Positions 43,791 through 54,539 of a stretch of 64,000 nucleotides of DNA are shown one piece after another. The notes below the pieces were generated by a model. That model was given only the letters and a program-made list of their open reading frames with translations, made no database searches and was not told the DNA's origin. The DNA is taken from positions 6,941,297-7,005,296 of the forward strand of contig NC_063180.1 of assembly GCF_023159225.1 (NCBI RefSeq). Direction: 5' to 3'. Positions within the stretch are counted from its first letter, which is position 1. Each line of letters opens with the position of its first letter. Source of the stretch: Perognathus longimembris pacificus (Eukaryota > Chordata > Mammalia > Rodentia > Heteromyidae). The translations under genes were made by a program, and so were the position numbers.

Positions 43791-44003
43791 GGCTGGAAAT
43801 GTGGCTCGGTGGTAGAGTGCTTGCTTCAAATGCCTGAAGCCCTGGGTTCAATTCCTTAGTACCACATACACACAAAAAAAGCAGGGAGTGGCACTGTGGC
43901 TCAAGTGATGGAGTGCTAGCCTTGGGCAAAAGCTCAGGGACAGTGCCGAGACCCTGAGTTCAAACCCAGGCCTGGCAAGAAACAAAACAAAAAAACATAC
44001 TGT
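43791..44003 (+). repeat. IDL-Geo SINE, older
   Basis: GGCTCGGTGGTAGAGTGCTTG left half. Duplication TACTGTTG on both sides. Confidence 0.9.
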
Positions 44004-44194
44004 TGTACACATTAAGTGTTCACCAAACAATTAGACCTTATTCTCTGTATCTAAAATACTATGGATGCTTGTTCATTTTTCCACAAAACGCCAAGTTCCA
44101 CTAACATGCCTTTCAACAGATAAAACAATTTTCACTTTAGCACTTAAATTAAGCATGTTATGCTCTTTTTGGTTGAAAACAATTATCAGAGGGT

Positions 44195-44395
44195 TTTTTG
44201 TGTTTTTTTTCCCAGTCCTGGGCCTTGGGCTCAGGGCCTGAGCACTGTCCCTGGCTTCTTTTTGTTCAAGGCTAGCACTCTGCCACTTGAGCCACAGCGC
44301 CACTTCCAGCCATTTTCTATATGTGATGCTGGGGAATCGAACCCAGGGCTTCATGTATACGAGGCGAGCGCTCTACCACTAGGCCATATTCCCAG
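44195..44395 (-). repeat. IDL-Geo SINE
   Basis: Reverse. Duplication near CAGAGGGTTTTTTG / CAGCGGGTTTTTTTG. Confidence 0.92.
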
Positions 44396-44608
44396 TTTTC
44401 AGCGGGTTTTTTTGAAGGCATATTTTGCCTGCTTTTTGGAAGTTATATTTTCACAAAATTAAGGACAAGGAACCACTCAGCATAATCTCAAAATAATTTC
44501 AACAAAACTAATGGTAATTGGGATTTTCTTCACACCAACTGCGCTGCAGAATTCAGGTAGAGGAATTTCAAAATTTGGTTTCTGAAACTTCTTTTGATTT
44601 TATTTATC

Positions 44609-44848
44609 TTTTTTTTTTTTTTTGGTCGGTCATGGGGCTTGAAAGCTGGGCCTGGGTGCTGTCCCTGAGCATTTCAGTTCAAAGCTAGCACTCTACCACT
44701 TGAGCCACAGCACCACTTCCGGTTTTCTGGTGGCTACTTGGAGATAAGTCTCATGGTTCTCTTGCCCAGGCTGGCTTTGAACCAAGATCCTCAGATCTCA
44801 TCCTCCTGAGTAGCTAGGATTACAGGCCTGAGCCACCGGTGCCTGGCT
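44609..44848 (-). repeat. B1+Geo composite SINE
   Basis: Reverse, full. Duplication TGATTTTATTTATCTTTT on both sides. Confidence 0.93.
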
Positions 44849-44859
44849 GATTTTATTTA

Positions 44860-45486
44860 TCTTTTGATCTTTAGTCAAAACCACATATAATAAATCCATG
44901 AATAATGCAGACTTACTGTATTCTTCCCTTCTGGACTCTTTTCCCTACCACTCTACATAAGCCTCCTGTTTTAGAAGATACTAATAAACCACAACAAATA
45001 AATAAATGGATACAAGATCCATCCAAATTATATCTTCCTCTTGAGATGGACCACAATATATAGTTTTCATTCTTACTAATTCTCTTAAGTACTTACAACC
45101 TCTCTTTAAGTACTTCTACTTAGGAAGAATGAAGAATGAACATGAAAGAAAAGATCCCTAAGTCAAGAGTATAATGTTTTCCTCTTTCTACCCATTCCAT
45201 TTTATATTTACACTAACTTTTGCAAAAGGCAAGAAACTGTGCTGTTCCTAGCAACTATTCTTTTATACCAATGAAAATTGTACAATACTTCTCCATTATA
45301 TTCTTTCTCACCATTTGTACTAATTCATTGTTAGATGAAGAAGTAACAACAGCTTCCTCCTACAAAACTTTCCTGGCCAAAAGAAAAAAAAAGGATTTCC
45401 AGGATCCTTAACCAGTCTTCAAAGCTTGACAGCTTACACTAGGAAGACAGTAGTTTAACATATCTGGACTATAAAAGTCCAGATAA
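44860..45486. other. intron 1, single-copy
   Basis: Nothing recognised. Confidence 0.45.
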
Positions 45487-45704
45487 GGGCTGGGGATATA
45501 GCCTAGTGGCAAGAGTGCCTGCCTCAGATACACGAGGCCCTAGGTTCGATTCCCCAGCACCACATATACAGAAAAACGGCCAGAAGCGGCGCTGTGGCTC
45601 AAGTGGCAGAGTGCTAGCCTTGAGCAAAAGGAAGCCAGGGACAGTGCTCAGGCCCTGAGTCCAAGGCCCAGGACTGGCAAAAAAAATAAATAAATAAATA
45701 AATA
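45487..45704 (+). repeat. IDL-Geo SINE, young
   Basis: GCCTCAGATACACGAGGCCC subfamily. Duplication AAAAGTCCAGATAA, tail (AAAT)n. Confidence 0.96.
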
Positions 45705-45899
45705 AAAGTCCAGATAAATGCAATAACCCAGAAAAACAAAATTCAACTCAGTATTAAAACCGGTGCAGTTCTACCAATAAGCAAACTTTATTTAGAAGTG
45801 ATAATTCATATTTAATTACATTAAGTCATATAAACTTGCATTACTAGTAAAGGTCACCAAGTTTTCATTACTAGCAACCATAATTTAAGGATTTTAATC

Positions 45900-45998
45900 A
45901 GGAAGAGGTGCTGTAGCTCAAAGTGGTAGAGCAAAAAAAGCTCAGGGACAGTGCCCAGGCCCCTGAGTTCAAGCCTATGGCCAACAAAAACAAGGGGG
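45900..45998 (+). repeat. Geo-module fragment
   Basis: Begins AGGAAGAGGTGCTGTAGCTC. No left half. Confidence 0.75.
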
Positions 45999-46002
45999 GA
46001 GG

Positions 46003-46227
46003 GGGGCAGAAGGCAGTTGGTAGAGTGTTTGACTAGCATGCATGAAGCCCTGGATTTGATTCCTCAGTACCACATACACAGAAAAAGCCAAAATGGCACT
46101 GGGGCTCAAGTTGTAGACCGCTAGCCTTGTGTGAAAAGAAGCTCAGGGACGGCGCCCAGGCAGAGTTCATGCCCCGCCCCAGGCAGAGTTCAAGCCCCAG
46201 GACTGGCATTTAAAAAAAAAAAAAAAT
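46003..46227 (+). repeat. IDL-Geo SINE, older, with internal duplication
   Basis: CAGGCAGAGTTCA occurs twice near 46170 and 46185, so the Geo B-box region is doubled. Confidence 0.88.
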
Positions 46228-46315
46228 GTAATCAGGCCGTTTGCCTTTAAACGCTCACCAAACAAAGTAAGATTTCCTTGAATTTTTTTCTTGCTGTATA
46301 AAAATGACTATATTG

Positions 46316-46438
46316 AGCTAAGCATGATGGCACACACCTGTACTTCCACTTCCAACACTTAGGAGATTGAAACAGAAGATTCTAAGAAGGGCTACTACTA
46401 GCCTGGGCTACAAAGGGGAACTCTGTATCAAAAAAAGT
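46316..46438 (+). repeat. B1-like SINE monomer
   Basis: GCTAAGCATGATGGCACACACC start. Confidence 0.75.
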
Positions 46439-46526
46439 GGCCACATTATCTTTCAGAGGTGGAAAGGTAGCTGTGACTTCTTTAAATTATATAGTATTCA
46501 TATTGTTGGTTAAATTCATCTTTATG

Positions 46527-46768
46527 AGCTAGATGCCAGTGGCTCACACCTATAATCATAGCTATTCAGGAGGCTGAGATCTGAAGATCTTGGTTTGAAG
46601 CCAGCCTGGATAGGAAAGTCCATAAGACTCTTATCTTCAATTAACCACTAAAAAGAAAAGGAACAAGTGGAGCTGTGGTTCAAGTGGTAGAGCACTAGCC
46701 TTGAGTACAAAAGCTCAGGGACAGTGACTAGGCCCTGAGTTCAAGCCCCAGAACCAGGAAAGGAAAAA
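46527..46768 (+). repeat. B1+Geo composite SINE
   Basis: GATGCCAGTGGCTCACACC, Geo half ends GAGTTCAAGCCCCAGAACC. Confidence 0.9.
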
Positions 46769-46779
46769 TCATTTTTACT

Positions 46780-47022
46780 TAGGCTAGGCACTAGTGCCTC
46801 ATGCCTTGTAATTCTAATGTTTCAGGAAGTTGAGATAAGAAGAATTGTCACTCAAATCTTGCCAAGGGGGGGGGGGGGAAGCTTGAGACCTCATCTTAAC
46901 AGAAAAAAAAAAAAAGCTGGACAGGGTGTTGGTCACCAGTCATCCCAGCATTAGAGTAAACTAAACAGGAAAGTTCAGGCCTGCCTAGGACAAAATTAAG
47001 ACTGTATCTAAAAAATAACCAG
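46780..47022 (+). repeat. two B1-like monomers
   Basis: The first starts GGCTAGGCACTAGTGCCTCATG and contains a G11 run. The second starts CTGGACAGGGTGTTGGTCACC at 46917. Confidence 0.65.
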
Positions 47023-47026
47023 GCCT

Positions 47027-47213
47027 GGGGCTGGGAATGTGGGGCTTAGTGGTAGAGCACTTGCCTTGCTACATGAAGCCCTGGGTTCAATTCCTCAGCA
47101 CCACATAAACAGAAAAGGCTGGAAGTGGCACTGAGGCTCAAGTGGTAGAGCCTTGAGTAAAAAGAAGCCAGGGACAGTGCTCAGGCCTTGAGTCCAAGCC
47201 CCAGGACTGGCAA

Positions 47214-47252
<39 letters not shown>
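47027..47252 (+). repeat. IDL-Geo SINE with (AAT)n tail
   Basis: Inserted in an older B1/ID unit. Duplication AATAACCAGGCCT / AATAGCCAGGCCT. The tail has become a 13-unit AAT repeat. Confidence 0.92.
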
Positions 47253-47253
<1 letters not shown>

Positions 47254-47350
47254 GTAATAGCCAGGCCTTTAAAAGCTCAAGTAGTAGAGTGCCTGCCTGC
47301 CTAACATTTCAAAGCCCTGAGTTCAAACTCCTGTACCACCAAAAAAAAAA
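47253..47350 (+). repeat. ID half of a B1+ID SINE
   Basis: AAAGCTCAAGTAGTAGAGTG and GAGTTCAAACTCCTGTACC, without the Geo insertion. Confidence 0.65.
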
Positions 47351-48545
47351 CCCCAGAAATAACTTTCAAAAATATGACCACTGTTTCCCCTTTGAAAGTC
47401 AGCAAGTCATAAATACTAAACCTGTGACAATAATATACAGTACTCTGCTGCTTTATAACCCTATGTTTAAGAGGTAAAAACTAAAATATCTTAACTAGAC
47501 AAAAGCATTTGGAAATAGTCAATGGGGGTTATATAAGTAAAAGAAAAAAAATTTAGTACCACAGAAACCATACATTTATACACGTCTAAAACAAAAAGTT
47601 AGGCATCTACACCTGAACTGTAATAGATCTAATTTGTGAACTTCTGTAATTCATCTTAAAGTCCTTTAGTAATAATGAAGTGTACATTGGTCACAGCAGA
47701 ATAGTTCAAATGAGTTTTCCTGAGCCTGCATTCTAAGTACATCCGACCCAGAAAGTATTTTTAGCAAGTGTATTCAATCAATGCTGGTTTAATGCCTAGC
47801 CTAAATTAGAAATTAGGCATCATAAATTTAAAGTAACAATGCTACTAGGGACATTTTAAAGATATCAAAAATAGTACATAAGGAAAAACAAACAATGCAA
47901 GTCCCAAGTTTGACACCATTTATTTAAAGCCCAAAACTTAAGATATTATAAAACAGACCTTTAAAAAGTCACATCCTTGTCTATTACTACTTCTGAGGAA
48001 TAGGTGATTTTTTTCACTTGGAAAGTTTTAACTTACTCAAGATTAAGGAAAAAAAAATAGCAATAGCCTCCTTGTGTTTTAAAAAAATCTCTTGCAAAAT
48101 GTTTAATAAGCCAAATTGCAAATATCCTCATGCTAAAAAAATAAGATCATGTTGTTCTTATAAATCAGTCAAGATGACCATGAACATGTGTATTGCAAAA
48201 CTAAAGAAGACACATGTGCCATAAGAAATTATGAAGCAACACAAAAATAGTTTTGGGGGTAATCACAGCAGAAATGTATTCTGCTCTGTATTCACAAAAT
48301 GAACTCTTTTTATTAGTGGGTAAAATGGTTGTGTACAATAGGTAAAGTTTTACTTTTAAAACGTATTTTCTTTCAAAGAAAGGTTAAACTTACATGATCA
48401 AGTTCAAGATTTAGTTAGTGTAACTCTAGTCCAAGAACATTTCTGATTCTAAATAACTTTAGTTCAACTCGTTAAAGAAAATGAAAAACAATTTTAACAC
48501 TCTGGAACATTACAGTTCAGAAAACCAAGATAGAAAAATCGTTCA
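47351..48545. other. intron 1, single-copy
   Basis: 1.2 kb AT-rich, with no repeat recognised. A 68-codon open frame at 48018-48224 has no recognisable similarity. Confidence 0.45.
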
Positions 48546-48549
48546 GGAG

Positions 48550-48770
48550 CCAAGTAGTGGTGGCTCATGCCTATAAGCCTAGCTGATCTGAAGATCCTGG
48601 TTCAAAGTTCTTAAGACTCTAATCTCCAATTAACAACCAAAAAGCCAGAAATGGTGCTGTGGCTCAAATTGGCAGCACTAGACTTGAGCACAAAAGCTCA
48701 AGGACAGTGCCCAAGCCCTGAGTTCAAGCCCTAGGATCGGCCGCGCACGCTGGCACACACAAAATGTTCT
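48550..48770 (+). repeat. B1+Geo composite SINE
   Basis: Last SINE before the PTPN4 promoter. The B1 half has an internal loss, and it ends in GGCCGCGCACGCTGGC. Confidence 0.85.
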
Positions 48771-49549
48771 GGCTTTCAGGGTTGTCTTTCTATTCAAATT
48801 GAATCTTAGAAGTTGGACACATGGCTTTTGGAGACCTACTTTAAATGTGACCAATGAGCTGTATGTACTACTTTAATCGAGTCCGAGATCTGGTCGTATA
48901 AAAGACTTCTAGTCCTTCCATTTCTTTTTCTTAAGCAAGCCAGACTTAACACATATGACAAGTCCTCCCGAAACAACCCCTTTGAAAAAAAATCCTACAA
49001 ATAGTCCTTGTACATACTGATGTCACTCTATGATGTAAGCCCAGACATAAAAGACTCCCATCCTAAGTTTCGCAGAAACAACCACATGCATATCTATCCT
49101 GTAACCCATCTCATTTTAAGGAAGCCCTGGGAAATGCATACGTACAAGTTTAAGCTCCATCTCAACCTTTCTGGCACAATTACAAATTCTTAAATATAAG
49201 AATATACTGGCAGAATCATGAGGCTTAAAACTTAAAGTGGTAGGGACAATGCAAGAAGCGCTCGTATGTACCAATTTAAGAAGAACGCAGAGATGGAGGG
49301 GGGGAGAGAATGGGGGGGGGGGGGGAGGGCTGAATTGCACCAGCAATGAAAAACTATGAGTCTGTAACTGACGCCTTACTTGAGTTGGGGTAGCGTGGAA
49401 GCATTCCATCTCCGCCCCATCCCTCGTCCCCGAGCCCACCCAGAACAGAGATCTCAGCTTTAACCCCAGCGAGCTCCGGGAGCGCAGGTCCCGAGAAGAA
49501 AGGAGAAAGCATCCTTTCTCCCTTCCTTTGAAATCACCCTGGTACCTTG
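48771..49549. other. PTPN4 intron 1 proximal part, SINE-free
   Basis: Unique sequence next to the promoter, with one G-rich run at 49298-49328 (12 or more G). Confidence 0.5.
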
Positions 49550-49636
49550 GGCTATCTGGCTCGGTTCCCGCAGGCCACAGGAGCCCAGGTAACCGCCTCG
49601 CGTGCCCTGTGCCCGCGCAGACCGAGGGTCTCTTAC

Positions 49637-50260
49637 CTTCGTATCACAGCCGCGTCCTCTCGGCTGGAGAAAAAAAAAAAAAAAAAAGCCCTCGAAGCCC
49701 GGGTGCATCCAGGAGAAGCGCGCCCGCCCGCCGCGCTGCTCCGCGCCGGGGCTCCCTCAGCGCCCCCCGAGCTGCAGCCGCCGCAGCGGCCACGCCACGG
49801 CCCCCAGCCGCCAGCACCACCTCATGCTGCGGAGCTGCCGCGGGCGGCGAGCGGCGGGCGCCCTCTCTCACCTCGCGGCGGGGATGAGATAATCCACACA
49901 CCCCCAAAAGTGCCGTGGGGGAGGGGAGGCGGGGCGGGGGGTTGGCCCCGAACCGCCGACCCTCCGGCCGGAGCTAAAGGTTCCTGCCCGCCCCGGCCCA
50001 GGCCTGATTCCAGCCCCCGGGGGCCCGGGAGTCCTGCGAGAACAATGTAGGGGGGCCGCGAGGAGCGGAAAAGCGCGCGGCGCGAGGCAGCGGGTAATCC
50101 CGGGCAGCGCTCGTGTGAGGGAGTGCGAGCGGCGCTCCGTCACCCCCCCCTTCCTCCTCCCTTTCTTCCTCCTCCTCCTCCGTCTCCTCCTCCTCCTCCT
50201 CCCGCTAGCACACCCAGTCTCCTAGGCCGCAGCATAGCAACCAAACATGGCGGCTGCGCA
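49637..50260 (-). other. PTPN4: PTPN4 non-coding exon 1 region (5' UTR), candidate boundaries
   Basis: Inferred exon 1 on the minus strand inside the CpG island. Two good donors are visible. One is CGAG|GTGAGA, with the exon ending at 49872. The other is GAAG|GTAAGA, with the exon ending at 49637. Between them a pure T tract of about 17 (minus strand) followed by CTCCAG looks like an acceptor at 49664-49665, which would make 49637-49663 a 27-nt separate exon. The right-hand end (transcription start) is estimated from promoter motifs. Since the ATG is in exon 2, everything here would be 5' UTR. Long open frames on both strands come from high GC content and are not taken as genes. Confidence 0.55.
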
Positions 50261-50266
50261 AGCGCA
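50244..50266. promoter_or_regulatory. YY1 motif and adjacent NRF1-like motif
   Basis: AACATGGCGGC at 50244-50254 matches the YY1 consensus AANATGGCGGC. Immediately beside it, TGCGCAAGCGCA is one base away from the NRF1 palindrome TGCGCATGCGCA. Both are typical of core regions of CpG-island promoters, and YY1 sites often lie just downstream of the start site. Confidence 0.55.
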
Positions 50267-50310
50267 ACCAGTGAGCAGCCGGGAACGGCGGCGGCAGCAA
50301 CAGGAGGCGG

Positions 50311-50320
50311 TCTCGCGAGA
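50311..50320. promoter_or_regulatory. TCTCGCGAGA palindromic promoter element
   Basis: A perfect 10-bp palindrome. This element is known from many TATA-less CpG-island promoters, usually close to the transcription start. It lies just upstream (minus-strand sense) of the YY1 and NRF1-like motifs. Confidence 0.75.
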
Positions 50321-50442
50321 GTCGAGGCCACGCCCCTTTCTGTGGAGCGCTAGGAGGAGCGGTAGCACCAACCCGGAGCAGAGGGACACGCAGGTGCGGG
50401 AGAGGCCGGGTTTGGAAGGTGAGGAGAGCGGACCTGACTGGA

Positions 50443-50488
50443 GGGGGCGGGGCGTTCTGGCCCCGCCCCAAGACAGAGCCGTGATTGG
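50443..50488 (-). promoter_or_regulatory. GC boxes and inverted CCAAT box upstream of PTPN4
   Basis: GGGGGCGGGGC at 50443-50453 and CCCCGCCCC at 50461-50469 are Sp1/KLF-type GC boxes. GATTGG at 50483-50488 is a CCAAT box on the minus strand, in the expected orientation and distance for a minus-strand promoter starting near 50.3 kb. Confidence 0.6.
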
Positions 50489-50530
50489 TTTAGAATGTAA
50501 CCTAGCTCCTCCCCCACCTCCCGCGCGGTG

Positions 50531-51290
50531 ATTTTACCCAGGGGGTTCCACCAAGGGGCAAACAACCTAGACGTGAAAAGGAGATACCCCACTTCTAGCA
50601 CCGAGTTGCCCCAACTTCAGTGATAACGAAGGATATAGACGTTGGGGCACATTTTTGCATTACTGTTCCTTCCAAATGTAGACTCTAAAAGCTTAAGCAA
50701 CTTTCAGATATAAAAGCAAACCTTTAAGGTGCTTTTACAGTGCCAGAAGCTAAGTGCTTTTAAAATCGAGTCAATCTAATAACATAAATTTGGTGTTGTC
50801 AGGCTAGGGGTTTCAACCAAAATATTCCAATTCTTAGTTGGTGGTACAAACTTATTGGCAATAGTACAGATATCCGTGGGTAATCTGAGCTGAAATGGAG
50901 CATGTAGGGATTTGGAGATGTCCCGCTCCCTTTTGCCTCCCACTCCCTTTTGCCTCTGTCCGTGTTCTTTCCGGTTGCTAGGCGCTTCTCACTCCACCTT
51001 GCTGTAAGCTTCAGCACTCTTTATTTAAAAAGTAACTGTTTCCGATCATTTGGATGATGGATCTGTGGGAAACAGCAATTTCTGTGGATTGTCGAGAAGG
51101 CAATCCTCCTCATGCTCCATCCCTGCCTTTTCCATTTTCTTTAGGCTTGTCCCATCACTACATTGGATTGATTCATCAAAAACTGAGCTGAGAAATAAGT
51201 TTGTGCTTCTCAAATTTTAATGCACATACCCATCCATCACCTGGACATGTAGACCTGGGGTGGAGCCTGACACTACTTCCTTACATGTTT
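50531..51290. other. upstream of PTPN4, single-copy
   Basis: No repeat or exon recognised. CTCCCTTTTGCCTC occurs twice around 50930-50955. Confidence 0.45.
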
Positions 51291-51510
51291 CTTTTTTTTT
51301 TTTTTTTTTTTTTTTTGGCCAGTCCTGGGCCTTGGACTCAGGGCCTAAGCACTGTCCCTGGCTTCTTCCCGCTCAAGGCTAGCACTCTGCCACTTGAGCC
51401 ACAGCGCCGCTTCTGGCCGTTTTCTGTATATGTGGTGCTGGGGAATCGAACCTAGGGCCTCTGGTATACCGAGGCAGGCACTCTTGCCACTAGGCTATAT
51501 CCCCAGCCCC
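51291..51510 (-). repeat. IDL-Geo SINE, young
   Basis: T24 tail. Duplication CCTTACATGTTTCTT on both sides. Confidence 0.96.
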
Positions 51511-51832
51511 CCTTACATGTTTCTTAATCCCGGGACCATCCTTGGAAGTAGGAAAAGTTCATTAAAATCAAGTCAAAGGATATACATTTGCTAATTTTCT
51601 CCCAAAATATGTAAATGATTACTCCTACCTAATCTATGTCATTTTAAAATAATATATTTTGGAGTCTTTAATTCCCATTTCTTGCATAGGAAGTCAGAAA
51701 TGTTTCTCTTTTTACTATAAACTGGACTGGCTCTTGAGCTGGAGTCTGTCACTTCCCTGAATGGTATATATTCTCTCTTTCTCTTCTCTCTCCCTTAAAC
51801 TCTGCTTTGCGACTTTAAAAAATACATTTTAG

Positions 51833-52043
51833 GGACTGGGAATATGGCCTAGTGTCAAGAGTGCTTGCCTCCTACACATGAAGCTCTCAGTTCGATTCCC
51901 CAGCACCACATATATGGAAAACGGTCAGAAGGGGCGCTGTGGCTCAGGTGGCAGAGTGCTAGCCTTGAGCGGGAAGAAGCCAGGGATGGTGCTGAGGCCC
52001 TGAGTCCAAGGCCCAGGACTGGCCAAAAAAAAAAAAAAAAAAA
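51833..52043 (+). repeat. IDL-Geo SINE, GGGCGCTG subfamily
   Basis: CTACACATGAAGCTCTCAGTTC left half. Duplication AATACATTTTA on both sides. Confidence 0.95.
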
Positions 52044-52362
52044 AGAATACATTTTAATACCTAGTCTAAATCATGTAATGATCACCTTGCAACTGAACAC
52101 CACACTTGACTTTGTTTTTGGCACCAACTACAAGCATAGTGGTAAATTCCATATTCTCATCCTAAGAGACAATTTAATTTCAGCAAGACAGCATCATCAC
52201 ATTACATGTATAATATTAATTGAATTTAAAATTTTGTGAATTCAATTTGTAAAATTGCTTTAGCTTTATAGATGTACAAAGTTTTGGACGTAAGAAATGT
52301 ATGATTAGTATTTATGACTAAAAAATGTAATTAAGAAAATTTAACAGTTGGAGGTTAGCAAG
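52044..52362. other. intergenic, single-copy
   Basis: Nothing recognised. Confidence 0.45.
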
Positions 52363-52424
52363 TCCCTTCCCTTCCCTTCCCTTCTCTTCCCTTCCCTTCC
52401 CTTCCCTTCCTTCCTTCCTTCCTT
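52363..52424. repeat. (CCCTT)n/(CCTT)n microsatellite
   Basis: CCCTT units changing to CCTT. Confidence 0.9.
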
Positions 52425-52462
52425 ATTTTCTTCCTTTTTTGAAAATTTAAAAGTGGCCTTAA

Positions 52463-52715
52463 GCCAGATGCTAGTGGCTTACATCTGTAATCCTAGTTAC
52501 TCAAAGGCTGAGAGCTGAAGATTATTGTCCAAAGCCAGCCTGAGCAAGAAAGTCTGTATGACTCTTATTTCTAATTAGCCACCAAAAAGCCAGAAGTAGA
52601 TGTGTGGGTCAAATGGTAGAGTGCCAGCCTTCAGCAAAACAAAACAAAACAAAAAAAACTAAGGAACAGCAACCAAGACCCTGAGTTCAAGCCTCAGTAC
52701 AGGCACACACATACA
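52463..52715 (+). repeat. B1+Geo composite SINE
   Basis: GCCAGATGCTAGTGGCTTAC start, full length, with an AAAAC repeat inside the Geo half. Confidence 0.88.
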
Positions 52716-53200
52716 AAAATGGTGGCCTTAGCTGTTATTAGATATTGGCAGATACTGCTATTGATTGATTTGGTTTTTCTTTTGCCAGCCTTTGGCTATG
52801 CTTTGATAGAGCAAGACCTTATACACACTTGGAGATGATTGGCAGACAGGGTAGATTCCCTCTCTTGCATTGTGTGGCTGAAGGTAAGACTTCTCTTTCA
52901 GTAGTGAGGGACAGGAGAGAATAGGCTTTCATTCTAGCCTGTGTAGCCAAGCCCAACCACCTGGGCCTTGGCATTGACCCCAGGCAGCAACAGTAGAAGA
53001 GAAGCTGTGAAAGGGCATTGTGACTGACTCATCAGCCATCTTACCATCAGGAATTTGGGAGGATCTATTTGGGAGAAATAAATAACCCTGGGATCAACAA
53101 GAGTATCATGGCTGAGAACACTAAAGAAAGTGGACTTCCCTTGTTAGGCACAGCCCCAGCTAATATGCACTATAACTTCAAAAACAAAAACAAAAATATA
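52716..53200. other. intergenic, single-copy
   Basis: Nothing recognised. Confidence 0.45.
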
Positions 53201-53201
53201 A

Positions 53202-53352
53202 CCAGACACCGGTGGCTCACACTTGTAATCCTATCTACTCAGGAAGCTGAGATCTGAGAATCACTGAGATGTGACTCAAGTGGTAGAGCACTAGCCTTGA
53301 GCAAAAGGAGCTCAGGGATAGTGCCCTGAGTTCAAGCCCCAGGACTGGCATA
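53202..53352 (+). repeat. B1+Geo composite SINE, middle deleted
   Basis: ACACCGGTGGCTCACACTTG joins at about 53265 straight to GAGATGTGACTCAAGTGG. Confidence 0.88.
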
Positions 53353-53385
53353 TGCATGCAGATGCAGTTTCTCCCTCTCTCCATG

Positions 53386-53387
<2 letters not shown>

Positions 53388-53469
<82 letters not shown>

Positions 53470-53478
53470 ACACACACC
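53388..53478. repeat. (CT)n(CA)n compound microsatellite
   Basis: About 22 CT followed by more than 15 CA units. Open frames across it are artefacts. Confidence 0.95.
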
Positions 53479-53774
53479 ATACATGCCTTAAAGTGTCTTG
53501 GTTTTGTTGCCTAAGCTGATGAGGAATACAAGGTATACTGGCTTTTAGACAAATATGAGTCTCAACCTGGTCTCTGAAATGAGACCTTGGATGGATGTCT
53601 GTTTGCTTTAGCTGGACAATTGGAGGGAGCAGAATTCATATTTTTATCTGCCTAGAATATTCATGCCTAACTTTTATGTTAGACAAAACAAAGAAACCAA
53701 GAAAATTTAGACCTTTAAAGAAATGCCGTGTGGGTTTCTTTTTTTGCCCATAAATGTTTTAATTTTTATTTATG

Positions 53775-53850
53775 GTGTTAAAGATCAAATTCAAAGGCTT
53801 GCATATGTGAGGCAAATACTCTACCACTGAGCTAAACTACCCCCTCTTGT
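53775..53850 (-). repeat. ID-type SINE monomer
   Basis: Reverse: ATACTCTACCACTGAGCTAAA. Confidence 0.75.
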
Positions 53851-53854
53851 TTTT

Positions 53855-54005
53855 GTTTTACTTGGTTTGTTTGTTTGAAACAGGGTCTTGCTTCATGCTG
53901 TCCTTCAACTCTCTCTGTATCTCAGGCTGTCCTTGAACTTGAAATCCTCCTGCCAAAGCTTTCTGAGTGCTAGGAATACAGGCATGTGTCACTATGCTCT
54001 GCTTC
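53855..54005 (-). repeat. B1-like SINE monomer
   Basis: Reverse B1: TTTGAAACAGGGTCTTGC, CTGTCCTTGAACTTGAAATCC, GCTAGGAATACAGGCATGTG. Confidence 0.85.
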
Positions 54006-54059
54006 AATGTACTTTCCTAATGTGGGATTTAAAAATTTTTATTACATTGACCTTCCTAC

Positions 54060-54490
54060 TCCGACGGTTGCTATAAGAGAGTCCACAACTTTAGTGGCTT
54101 AAACCCATACACATTTATTATTTTACAGTACTGGATATAAGAAGTCCAACACATGATTATGTTGCTTGGGAAATCCTGGGAAGAGAAACTCATTCTTTGC
54201 CTTTTGTAGAATTTCAGCGCATGCTTCTGCTGCTGTCTTCAAGCCACTTGGAATCTTCCAATCTTTCTTTCGTCACGAGCTCTGCCTACTCCTTCTCCCT
54301 TACATCTATTTTATATTATACTTATGCTTCTGATTGCACTGAGTCCAACCAGTAATCCAGAATAACATCCTTATCTAAACATCTTTAACTTTGTCATATC
54401 TGCAAAACCTCTTTTATGATGTAAAGCCACACGTGGATGGTCACAAGTTCTAGTAATTAGGGTCACCATTGGAGACCATTATTCTATTTG
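54060..54490. repeat. old LTR-like remnant
   Basis: AGTGGCTTAAACCCATACAC, TTTATTATTTTACAGTACTGG and GAAGTCCAACA have the order of a common old mammalian element. The family is not certain. Confidence 0.4.
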
Positions 54491-54539
54491 CCATCATCTC
54501 TAATGCTAAATATTTTGGCTATAAGTTTGTCTGTTTGTT

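Larger units (their letters stand above)
1..50300 (-). other. PTPN4: PTPN4 gene, 5' portion (exon 1, intron 1, exon 2, part of intron 2)
   Basis: Seen: an exon at 7784-7938 on the minus strand encodes the N-terminus of PTPN4, and a CpG island with promoter motifs lies 42 kb upstream at 49.55-50.53 kb. Known: PTPN4 is a non-receptor tyrosine phosphatase with FERM, PDZ and phosphatase domains, acting at the cytoplasmic face of the plasma membrane and in neuronal signalling. Inferred: the CpG island is its promoter and first, non-coding exon, because no other gene lies between. The transcription start near 50.25-50.31 kb is a guess from motif positions. Downstream exons run off the left edge of the window. 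All retrocopies, the ERV and almost all SINEs listed up to about 48.8 kb lie in its introns. Confidence 0.85.
49550..50530. promoter_or_regulatory. CpG island covering PTPN4 promoter and exon 1
   Basis: A stretch of about 1 kb, very rich in G+C and in CpG, stands out from AT-rich flanks. It contains many GCGC and CCGG steps, a CCT-rich tract at 50150-50208, and no SINE or L1. Such islands mark constitutive promoters in mammals. No second gene facing the other way is visible on the plus strand, although a divergent non-coding transcript is possible. Confidence 0.9.

Noticed and set aside
49528..50531. Several overlapping open frames of 60-167 codons in the CpG island
   Set aside because: Pro/Arg/Ala-rich composition from GC content, frames open on both strands at once, no recognisable protein.
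51201..51455. Recurrent open frames reading like SPGPWTQGLSTVPGFF
   Set aside because: The same peptide appears wherever an IDL-Geo SINE is present, so it is SINE sequence and not a protein family.
53235..53480. Frame with long CV and ER repeats
   Set aside because: Translation of a (CT)n(CA)n microsatellite.
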